64,000 nt of DNA from Aeromonas encheleia (GTDB lineage Bacteria; Pseudomonadota; Gammaproteobacteria; Enterobacterales; Aeromonadaceae). The stretch covers positions 1,879,001 through 1,943,000 of the forward strand of contig NZ_LR134376.1 of the NCBI RefSeq assembly GCF_900637545.1, given 5' to 3'. Shown here piece by piece: positions 42,130-48,921 of this stretch (the first letter of the stretch is position 1; every line of letters starts with the position of its first letter). A model generated the notes under the pieces. It did not search any database and was not told the origin of the DNA. It saw only the letters and a list, made by a program, of their open reading frames with translations. A program made the position numbers and the translations under genes.

Positions 42130-44588
42130 TGTGCCTCTCCACGATAGGTGACGATGGGATCGCATCCCGCCTCGGCGGGGAAGTGGTGCGAGACTCCCTC
42201 GACCTGGCATGCACCCTGCCAATCCAGACGCATGAGTTCGCCCTCTGCGGTGCCAGCGATGGCCGTCTCGCCGTCGAGGCGTACCTCGAGTGCGGCCATG
42301 CGTTGGCAGAAGGCCGCGAAGACCGCGTCGTCGCCATGGCCGACCTCGATATACCAGGCCACCCGATGCGCCTTGGCGCGATATTCGTTGCCGGCGGTCA
42401 TCCCGGTCGTCACCGCGCACAGGGGCGCCGAGCAGCCGATGGCGGCGAAGGCATTCCCGGCCCGGATCAGGCAGCCGTGAGCCGTCGCGATCACCTGATC
42501 GAAGGCCTCCGCCGGCAGGTAGAGGTGAGTCCAGGGGAAGGGATCATCCTCGGCCAGCCGATAGAGCTGCAGGGTGCGGTTTTCCACCTGCATCACCCGC
42601 GGCAGTACGCCGTTGCCGGACCAGTAGGAGGGGCGCTGTTCACCGCCGGGTTCGGCTTCGCCCGGGTGGTTGACCCAGAACTTGGCGTCGTGACCGGAGG
42701 CGAACTGCACATCCACCAGATGCTGCTGATGGCCGCGTTGACCGGTATGGTGGTCGACGCAACTGGAGAGGCTGACCCCCGGCTCCTTCCAGACGACGAT
42801 CTTGCCGCCACCCGCCTGATAGCAGGCCGCCAGGGTGCCCTGTTGCAGGGTCGCGTAGCGGTCAGCCTCAACCGGCGGCTGATAGTCGCTGGCACAGAAC
42901 AGCGGCAGGGAGGCGCATTTGCGGTTATACCAGCCGCCGCCCCAGGCGACGTTGCCGTAGGCCGACAGCTCGGTGAGCACGCCAGCCAGCAGTTCCTTCT
43001 CGTAGACCCGCCCCATGGTGCCGGCGGCAATCCCGGCCTGATAATGCAGGGCGCTCAGCAGCATCAGTCGATCGATGAGCCCCTTGGCGCGCTCGCGCAC
43101 CCAGGCATCTTCCGCCAGTTGATAGAGCGCAAACAGGCCGATGTAGTCGACCGGATAGTAGGGCGCCGAGTTCCATTCGACGAAGCCGTGCCGATCGATG
43201 GCATCGAACCACAGCGCCAGGCGCTGCGCCGCGATGGCACGCTGCTGTTCGCCGCTGCGGCCCGAGGCCAGGAAGCGCTCATGGGGGAACATCTGGCCGG
43301 CCAGGTATTGGGCGGTGTGGAAGCAGAGGGTATGGTTCTCGCTCCAGAACCACATCACGTCGTTACCCGGCTCATCCAGCCAGTAGCGATAACCGAGGAT
43401 GGAGCTGCGCACCCGTCGCCACATGGCGGGCTGGAAGTGCTCGCCCTGATGGCGTTGCCAGATCCAGAGCAGCGGGACCAGGGAAAAGTCGGAGCAATCC
43501 TCGCGGGCGCTGATCCGTGCCAGGGTATCGAGCAGCAGCTGATCGGCCTCGGCCGTGAGCTCGCCGCACTGCAGCATGGCCAGCAGGCGGGCGGTGCGAT
43601 CCATGCCATGACGGGCGGTGTGCCGCAGCGCCTGCTGCTTGCGCTCGGCCAGGTTGCTGGATGACTCGGCATTGCCGAGGGGCTGCATGACGTTGACACC
43701 GAAGCTGCGGCCGATGGCAACACCAGCACAGCTCATGTTCAGTACAATCTGGTAGTGCGCCGGACCGATGTCGGCGGGGAGGTCCAGAGTCAGCAGCTGG
43801 CTGCCCGGCGAGACGGTGCCGAAATCCACCCGGCGCGGTCTGAAATTGTCATTGCCCATGCCGTGGATCTCGCCTTGCAGGCGAACGGGGTGCGTCGGTG
43901 CGGCCACGCCGAGCCGGATCCTGGCCTGGTTGTGCCAGGCGGTGAGTTCGGGGCGCATGGTGCCGGCAAACTGGCACAGCTCATCGAGCACGGCGGCATC
44001 GACATGGGGCAGCGAGACCCCGAGGGGCACGTGGCCACGGTAGATGAGTCGCAGCGCAAACACCGTATCCCGCTCAAACAGCTCTTCCAGATGGACAAGC
44101 AGGGTGTTCTTGCCCGCCTGCAAGGGCAGCATCAGCTCACAACTCTGCAGCTTGTTGCGGGTGAAGGGGGTGAACTGGGTGATGGCCAATCCATCACACC
44201 AGAGCCGGACACCACCGCAGGTCGACAGCTGGAAGGGGTAGTTGCCCGCCTCGTCGGCATGTAGCTCCACCTCCAGCCAGCGCTGCACATGGAATGGCAC
44301 ACGCTGGAAGGAGGAAAAAGAGACGGTATCGCTCTCGCCGGTGAAGCTCACCTGGGTGCGCGGCAGGGCTTCAGCCGGCTCGACGGTGCGCTCGGCCATC
44401 TGCTGGCGGAAGACTCGTCGGCAGAATGCGTCCTCTTGCGGCCCCATGCCATTCTGGAAGCGGTAATCCATGGTCATGTCCATGGCTTCACCGGCAAAAA
44501 ATTCGGCGAATCGCTCCTCGCGGGGGGCAGAAACGCAAAAACGGGTGAGTGCCGAATCCGGCTCGAGCACCCAATTACCAAGCTTCAT
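42126..44588 (-). CDS. 820-residue cytosolic enzyme, probable polysaccharide lyase or glycosidase, unassigned
   Basis: A large protein with no signal peptide. Residues 1-320 look like beta-sandwich modules (HVQRWLEVELHADEAGNYPF, LQAGKNTLLVHLEELFER). Residues 320-560 look like an alpha/alpha toroid with conserved-looking polar motifs WFWSENHT (413-420) and GFVEWNSAPYYPVDYIGL (468-485). The C-terminal part is again beta-rich. This order resembles lyases and hydrolases with toroid plus sandwich folds (heparinase/chondroitinase type), but I cannot place it in a known family. It is first in the operon with GH105, PTS EIICB and a TIM-barrel protein. AGGAG precedes its ATG. Confidence 0.7.
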   Translation of the reverse strand: MKLGNWVLEPDSALTRFCVSAPREERFAEFFAGEAMDMTMDYRFQNGMGPQEDAFCRRVFRQQMAERTVEPAEALPRTQVSFTGESDTVSFSSFQRVPFHVQRWLEVELHADEAGNYPFQLSTCGGVRLWCDGLAITQFTPFTRNKLQSCELMLPLQAGKNTLLVHLEELFERDTVFALRLIYRGHVPLGVSLPHVDAAVLDELCQFAGTMRPELTAWHNQARIRLGVAAPTHPVRLQGEIHGMGNDNFRPRRVDFGTVSPGSQLLTLDLPADIGPAHYQIVLNMSCAGVAIGRSFGVNVMQPLGNAESSSNLAERKQQALRHTARHGMDRTARLLAMLQCGELTAEADQLLLDTLARISAREDCSDFSLVPLLWIWQRHQGEHFQPAMWRRVRSSILGYRYWLDEPGNDVMWFWSENHTLCFHTAQYLAGQMFPHERFLASGRSGEQQRAIAAQRLALWFDAIDRHGFVEWNSAPYYPVDYIGLFALYQLAEDAWVRERAKGLIDRLMLLSALHYQAGIAAGTMGRVYEKELLAGVLTELSAYGNVAWGGGWYNRKCASLPLFCASDYQPPVEADRYATLQQGTLAACYQAGGGKIVVWKEPGVSLSSCVDHHTGQRGHQQHLVDVQFASGHDAKFWVNHPGEAEPGGEQRPSYWSGNGVLPRVMQVENRTLQLYRLAEDDPFPWTHLYLPAEAFDQVIATAHGCLIRAGNAFAAIGCSAPLCAVTTGMTAGNEYRAKAHRVAWYIEVGHGDDAVFAAFCQRMAALEVRLDGETAIAGTAEGELMRLDWQGACQVEGVSHHFPAEAGCDPIVTYRGEAQ

Positions 44589-45137
44589 ACAACTCTCCTT
44601 GAAGCTATTAACACCCAGAGGGGGCTATCTATATTGAGTAACCAGACGAACCCCTTTTTATGTAATAAAAAGGGGTCGGTCACCTTAATAAGTCTAAAAA
44701 CCAGATGGCCGTGTTTCTCAGCGGCAGTCGATGAGAGTCATTGTGGCATTTGACATCTGTTTTAAGCCTTCATTCAAAGCAATGATGCAAATTATGACGC
44801 GAGCGGCAATATGGTCGGGTCAGCCGACTAATATTTCCTGAACTGGAGCATAACAATCTCGTCCGTTCATCCGCTCGCGAAATAATGTCAATTTCAGATA
44901 AGTCGACATTCTGTGACGCAAGACCCATATTCAGCGATGCATAGCCAACCATAATGAATAACAGGGGCCATTAGATTCCCTTGTTCGCGCATCTTTCACG
45001 ATTCTTAAATTCGTCGTGCAAGCGGAGTGAATTGGCACCAGCTTGCAAGAGTGCTGTCGTTATTCACTGACTCCAATGACGCTTGGTACATGGCTGATGG
45101 TGACATTGGTACATCTTACCGGCGGGGTGGGTCAGGA
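44589..45137. other. AT-rich regulatory region upstream of the 820-residue enzyme gene
   Basis: About 550 bases, clearly richer in A+T than the surroundings and without a convincing gene. It holds the hairpin at 44650-44676 and a weak KdgR-like element on the minus strand (TTAAAACAGATGTCAAAT, about 44748-44765). It must contain the promoter of the catabolic operon. Confidence 0.5.
44650..44676. promoter_or_regulatory. Perfect 11-bp hairpin in the leader of the 820-residue enzyme gene
   Basis: ACCCCTTTTTA and TAAAAAGGGGT are perfect complements around TGTAA, 62-88 bases upstream of the start. The stem carries its own U-run, so it may act as an attenuator or, as DNA, as an operator. Confidence 0.55.
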
Positions 45138-45845
45138 TTAGAAGATGTACTCTATCCCTACGCGCCAGCGCCACTGCCAATCATTGGGGTAGGGGTTGTC
45201 ATCTGCCGGATCGTTGTATGACACATAACCGATCTCGGTGAATGGCCGCCAATTTTTATTGATCGGGACGCGAATGGTGACGTTATTCAGATAAGAATAT
45301 TCTTCGCCATTAAAGTCCGGGTAATCGAGCTTTTTATATTCGAAGTCATAGGCAACAGACCAGTTTTCCGCATTATAGCCGAGGTAATAGTTCAGCTGGA
45401 AATAATGGCCGTTTTCCTTGTTGAGCGAATCGTCGTAGTTACGCTGTCCCACCCGGAAACGTGCGGCGGTATAAAAGTTGGGATTGAACCAATAAGTGGG
45501 TTTGAAGTGAATGCGCAAATCTTGCACGTCATTGGTGATCTCGGTATTGAAACCGGCTTCCCACCACCATTTGTCATTGGGCTTGGCAAGATAGGTCAAG
45601 TCATATTCGGTGCCCGTGGTGTGAAGTTCATCGAAGGCACCTTCTCCCTCACCTCCACTGGTAAACTTGGATTCGACACCAACACCCCAGCCATTATCGA
45701 AGCGATGAGAAACCACCAGACGATCGCTTTGCTGATCCTGTTTCTCCAGGAACTCGTGTCGGTAATTGAGGCTCAATGCATTTGCATTCATGCTGGTGAG
45801 CGCCGAACAGACGGCAATGGCTGCACATGTGAATTTCAACTTCAT
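45138..45845 (-). CDS. kdgM: KdgM-family oligogalacturonate-type outer-membrane porin
   Basis: A 235-residue outer-membrane protein forming a small 12-stranded, anion-selective barrel that admits acidic oligosaccharides. The signal peptide ends near NANA. The mature protein starts LSLNYRHEFLEKQDQQSDRL, as in KdgM/NanC porins, and strands such as GWGVGVESKF and WQWRWRVGIEYIF (terminal Phe) are typical. It lies upstream of, and on the same strand as, the lyase/GH105/PTS operon, but 549 bases away, so it probably has its own promoter. A KdgR-type box is found about 290 bases upstream. Confidence 0.9.
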   Translation of the reverse strand: MKLKFTCAAIAVCSALTSMNANALSLNYRHEFLEKQDQQSDRLVVSHRFDNGWGVGVESKFTSGGEGEGAFDELHTTGTEYDLTYLAKPNDKWWWEAGFNTEITNDVQDLRIHFKPTYWFNPNFYTAARFRVGQRNYDDSLNKENGHYFQLNYYLGYNAENWSVAYDFEYKKLDYPDFNGEEYSYLNNVTIRVPINKNWRPFTEIGYVSYNDPADDNPYPNDWQWRWRVGIEYIF

Positions 45846-46304
45846 ACCTTTCGATCAATCCTATGAAAAAAAGCTACTGACGGTGGTCCCATTGCCAGAT
45901 AGCGCATGTGGCTTTCAATCTGGATCGGACTCGTTAAGGTCAATTTTGGTGGCAGGCCACGGCGGTGGGTCCTGAAGGCCTGCACGATCATCTGTACGAC
46001 GCGTCGACGAACTTCATTTTTTACCGGGGATTTTTTGCTTTTCAAAACGACGGTTCAAATATAATTCATCTGGTGTTTCATTTGCAATGGTGGTGGCATG
46101 ACGACATCAGAAAATGGGATCTGTATCTACATAAAATAAAACGTCGTTTCTATTGTGTGTTTTGGAGGGGGCTGACTGGAGCTTGGTGGGGCGGCGAGCT
46201 TGTTCAGGGGACGGGGGTTAGAGCGAGACGTCCGCGAGGAGTCAGAAACAACCTGGCCCTCGGGAAGAGGACCAGGGGAGGGTATTAGCACTGAGTCAGC
46301 GCGT
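45846..46304. other. kdgM upstream region
   Basis: About 460 bases with no credible gene. It contains the KdgR-type box at 46135-46154 and a weaker related element around CAAAACGACGGTTCAAAT (46043-46060). The kdgM promoter must lie here. Confidence 0.5.
46135..46154. promoter_or_regulatory. KdgR-type box upstream of kdgM
   Basis: AATAAAACGTCGTTTCTATT is a near-perfect palindrome with the AAAAC...GTTT order of KdgR operators. It is rather distant (290 bases) from kdgM, the nearest downstream start on the minus strand. Confidence 0.6.
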
Positions 46305-46430
46305 TCAGCCTTGACGTGCCTTGAATCTGGGGTTGCTCTTGCAGATCACGAACAGCTTGCCGCGTCGACGCACGACCTGGCAATCCGGGTGACGTGACTT
46401 GGCCGATTTCAGGGAGGAGAGTACTTTCAT
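46305..46430 (-). CDS. ykgO: 50S ribosomal protein L36, zinc-independent paralogue
   Basis: A 41-residue protein that starts [20 protein letters not shown] and ends [11 protein letters not shown], matching E. coli YkgO. It lacks the zinc ribbon (CxxC...C...H) of standard L36 and replaces it when zinc is scarce, freeing zinc from ribosomes. Its ATG overlaps the stop of the L31 paralogue gene (ATGA), so the two are coupled under the same Zur-like promoter. Confidence 0.93.
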   Translation of the reverse strand: MKVLSSLKSAKSRHPDCQVVRRRGKLFVICKSNPRFKARQG

Positions 46431-46696
46431 GCCGGCTCTTTTCCTTTGTTGAAGAATTGTCCGAAGCGTTGGCCGAAGCGGGCTACTTGTCCCTCCTTGC
46501 CGACTTGTTTCTGCTTGCCGGTATAGAAGGGGTGAGAGGCACTGGAGACATCCAGTGTCACGTAGGGATAGGTGTTGCCATCTTGCCACTCCTTGGTGCG
46601 ATCGGTCTTGAGGGTCGACCCTATCAGGAAGTGAGTGTTGGTGGTCAGATCGTGGAACAGTACCTGACGGTACTCCGGGTGAATATTGGGGCGCAT
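46427..46696 (-). CDS. ykgM: 50S ribosomal protein L31 type B, zinc-independent paralogue
   Basis: An 89-residue L31 with no cysteine, so no zinc ribbon (C-minus form). [20 protein letters not shown] and [12 protein letters not shown] are characteristic of RpmE2/YkgM. It replaces zinc-binding L31 during zinc limitation. The promoter carries a Zur-like palindrome 14-30 bases upstream of the start. It is in an operon with the L36 paralogue. Confidence 0.94.
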   Translation of the reverse strand: MRPNIHPEYRQVLFHDLTTNTHFLIGSTLKTDRTKEWQDGNTYPYVTLDVSSASHPFYTGKQKQVGKEGQVARFGQRFGQFFNKGKEPA

Positions 46697-46709
46697 GATT
46701 CTCTTTCTG

Positions 46710-46726
46710 TTGTTATGTTATAACAA
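46710..46726 (-). promoter_or_regulatory. Zur-like operator of the L31/L36 paralogue operon
   Basis: TTGTTATGTTATAACAA is a near-palindrome resembling the Zur site core (TGTTATanTATAACA). It is placed directly before the ribosomal paralogue genes, a standard Zur target. Confidence 0.75.
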
Positions 46727-46911
46727 ACCAATTGTGCAACAGGTGAGAATCAATATCAATCCATTTTATGCCGAGATCTTATCCTGCCGGATAACGGCAC
46801 CTGACGGACGCAATACAAAGTTAAGGAAATGCCCTCATCCGGGCTGTTGTGGGGAGATTTATTGGACGGCACGAGGTGAAACTAGGGTGGGCGCTTTACT
46901 TTTATAGCTTA

Positions 46912-46927
46912 CTGTATAAAAATACAG
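46912..46927 (+). promoter_or_regulatory. LexA box upstream of dinI
   Basis: CTGT-ATAAAAAT-ACAG matches the SOS-box consensus CTGT-N8-ACAG exactly (flanked TA...T) and lies 25-40 bases before the dinI start. Confidence 0.93.
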
Positions 46928-46951
46928 TCATATATCATGGAGAAGTATCCT

Positions 46952-47206
46952 ATGCGTCTGGAAATCATCATCGACAGAAAACATCAGATCCCCACCACGA
47001 CCATGGAGGCGCTGCGCCAGGCGCTGCTCAAGCAGTTGGGTGAGAAGTTTCCCGACCTGCACGTGCGGGTCGCGCCGGGCAGCGCCATGGCGCTGACGGT
47101 CAGTCGCGCCAGCAAGGAGGACAGAGAGCTGGCGGAGGCCATGGTGCAGGAGGTGTGGGAGAACGCCGACAGCTGGATGCCCGAGGCGGAAAACGCCGAC
47201 GCCTGA
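46952..47206 (+). CDS. dinI: DinI-family DNA damage-inducible protein
   Basis: An 84-residue protein starting MRLEIIIDRKHQIPTTTMEA. The pattern matches DinI, including SRASKEDRELAEAMVQEVWE and the late DSWMPE. DinI stabilises or modulates RecA filaments in the SOS response. The upstream LexA box supports the call. ATG 46952 is preferred over one five codons earlier because it aligns with DinI and has GGAG nine bases upstream. A perfect hairpin terminator follows. Confidence 0.9.
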   Translation: MRLEIIIDRKHQIPTTTMEALRQALLKQLGEKFPDLHVRVAPGSAMALTVSRASKEDRELAEAMVQEVWENADSWMPEAENADA

Positions 47207-47259
47207 GCCGTCATCGCGGATGCCCGTGCCCGGCAAATGGCCGGCTCAATCCGGATCAA

Positions 47260-47288
47260 GCAAAACGCAGCCCTGGGCTGCGTTTTGC
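47260..47288 (+). terminator. Terminator of dinI
   Basis: A 14-bp perfect inverted repeat GCAAAACGCAGCCC / GGGCTGCGTTTTGC contains its own T-run and is followed by GTTT. Confidence 0.88.
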
Positions 47289-47319
47289 GTTTATGGATGA
47301 GCTGCTGTCAAACTTGGCC

Positions 47320-47375
47320 GACCCTCGACCCTCGACCCTCGACCCTCGACCCTCGACCCTCGACCCTCGACCCTC
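47320..47375. repeat. Tandem repeat: eight perfect copies of GACCCTC
   Basis: Eight head-to-tail 7-bp units without mismatch, followed by degenerate copies (GACTTTC, AACCTTC...) up to about 47405. It lies between dinI and the end of the DUF2927 gene, outside coding sequence, and is likely to vary in copy number between strains. Confidence 0.93.
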
Positions 47376-47415
47376 GACTTTCAACCTTCAATCAATCCTC
47401 GACCCGCAGGCGTGC

Positions 47416-48237
47416 TCAGAGTCCGCTCCAGCGCTTGAGACTCTCCACTTGGACGCGATGGTCGGCCTGGGCGATGTCGCCATTGGCGCGCAGGGCCCTG
47501 AGGGCGATGGGCAGGGCGCTGCGCACCTCGTCGGCGGTCATGCCGGCATGCAGTGCCGGGTGATAGGCGAGTTTGAGCAGCACGTAATCGAGCCCGGTCG
47601 GGAAGCTGTCGATGCTGTGGTCGTTGAAGATGGAGGGGAACACCTTGTCCGAGTCGTTGGGCAGCCCCATCACCTGGGTGAGCTCCTCCACCACGCAGTC
47701 CAGAAAGCGGCCCTTGGTCCGGCTGTAGTCCACCGGGATGATGATGGTGGCGCGGGTGATCTCGTAGCGGGCATTGGTCGCGAAGTTGGCCAGACAGACC
47801 CCCTCCTTGAGGGCGATTTTGACCGAGTCATCCTTGCCAATGGTGCGGCTGGCCCAGCTCGCCATCTGCTGGCGCCGGGTCATGATGAGGGTGAGGTTGG
47901 GCTTGTCGCCGACCAGCAGTATGGGTTGGCCGGTGATCCTGGCCAGGTGCTGGCTCTGCACTCTGACCACCTCGGCCTGCAGCGGCTTGTCACCGAACTC
48001 GTTGATGAGCTTGAGGCGGATCGGCCCCTGCCAGCGGGAGAAGCGCACATGCTGCTCGTGGCCGTATTCCCGCTTCATGGCGACCTCAAAGAAGCTCTGG
48101 GTCAGGTAGGCATCGCTTTGCCAGCGTTCGGCCGCCGGCAAGGCGCAGGGCAGCAGCAAGGCGAGCCACAGCCCCAGCATCCGGCCTGGTGCGAAATGAC
48201 GGCCGGATCGCCGTGCACGCTGTCGCCATGGGATCAT
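47416..48237 (-). CDS. DUF2927 family exported protein
   Basis: A 273-residue protein with an Arg-rich N-terminus and signal peptide (MLGLWLALLLPCALPAAE, about 20-37). The body matches the DUF2927 pattern: RWQGPIRLKLINEFGD, a central metal-protease-like region with LDCVVEELTQVMGLPNDSD, and PSIFNDHSIDSF, TGLDYVLLKLAYHP. The EELTQVMGL segment recalls an HExxH-like helix with the first His replaced. Function unknown. The start at 48237 has GGAGG upstream. It follows the YgjP-like gene by 25 bases, probably in one operon. Confidence 0.8.
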   Translation of the reverse strand: MIPWRQRARRSGRHFAPGRMLGLWLALLLPCALPAAERWQSDAYLTQSFFEVAMKREYGHEQHVRFSRWQGPIRLKLINEFGDKPLQAEVVRVQSQHLARITGQPILLVGDKPNLTLIMTRRQQMASWASRTIGKDDSVKIALKEGVCLANFATNARYEITRATIIIPVDYSRTKGRFLDCVVEELTQVMGLPNDSDKVFPSIFNDHSIDSFPTGLDYVLLKLAYHPALHAGMTADEVRSALPIALRALRANGDIAQADHRVQVESLKRWSGL

Positions 48238-48262
48238 GGGGCCTCCTTGCAAGCGGTATGGG

Positions 48263-48766
48263 TCAGCGCTGGGCTCGCTCGATATCACGCCAGGTGAGCC
48301 AGAGCCTGAGGTCGAACTCCAGTTGATGATAGTCCGGTTCCATGTGCTGACAGAGCTGGTAGAAGGCCTTGTTGTGATCCTTCTCCCTGAGGTGGGCGAG
48401 CTCGTGCACCACTATCATCTTCAGGAAGGCGGGATGGGCCTCCTTGAACAGGGCGGCGATGCGGATCTCGTTCTTGGCCTTGAGCTTGTTGCCCTGTACC
48501 CGGCTGACATAGGTGTGCAGGCCGAGGGCATCCTTGATCACGTTGATCTTGCCATCGAAGATCACCTTGGACAGTGGCGCCGAGCTCTTCAGGTAGCGGT
48601 TCTTCAGCTCCATGGTATAGGCCAGCAGCGCCTTGTCGCTCTGGACGAGGTGGGTGTCCGGGTAGCGTTTGGCCAGCATCTCGCCGAGCTTGTCCGCCGC
48701 GATCAGCTGTTGCACCTGGGCCTTGAGCGGCTCGGGATAGCCGCCCAGATAGGTCAGTTCCGCCAT
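48263..48766 (-). CDS. YgjP-like metallopeptidase-domain protein
   Basis: A 167-residue cytosolic protein with a DUF45/M48-like zinc site, VVHELAHLREKDHNKAFYQL at about 118-137 (HExxH then a downstream His). The family is predicted to be metal-dependent proteases or hydrolases of unknown substrate. It is followed by the DUF2927 gene on the same strand. The upstream gap holds the terminator of the preceding gene. Confidence 0.83.
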   Translation of the reverse strand: MAELTYLGGYPEPLKAQVQQLIAADKLGEMLAKRYPDTHLVQSDKALLAYTMELKNRYLKSSAPLSKVIFDGKINVIKDALGLHTYVSRVQGNKLKAKNEIRIAALFKEAHPAFLKMIVVHELAHLREKDHNKAFYQLCQHMEPDYHQLEFDLRLWLTWRDIERAQR

Positions 48767-48861
48767 GATTCGTCACTTTTCACACAAAAAAGAGCGCCAT
48801 TGTAGTCATCAAGCGCCGGCTTGGAAACAGACAGGCCGCCCTGGCGTCGCGCGCGCCAGCG

Positions 48862-48894
48862 AAAAGGGCCGCCATTGTTGCCAACGACGGCCCT
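48862..48894 (-). terminator. Intrinsic terminator after the glycosyltransferase-like gene
   Basis: On the minus strand arms AGGGCCG / CGGCCCT (extended with one mismatch) form a stem around a long loop, followed by TTTTCG. Confidence 0.75.
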
Positions 48895-48921
48895 CTCGGG
48901 GGTCTGTATTCACAGCCTGGC

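Noticed and set aside
44911-44926. CRP-like TGTGACGCAAGACCCA upstream of the large-enzyme operon
   Set aside because: Only one half-site matches; the second half has no similarity to TCACA.
44770-44952. 60-codon minus-strand ORF upstream of the 820-residue enzyme gene
   Set aside because: No Shine-Dalgarno sequence, no recognised family, and located in an AT-rich regulatory region. It could be a remnant but cannot be supported.
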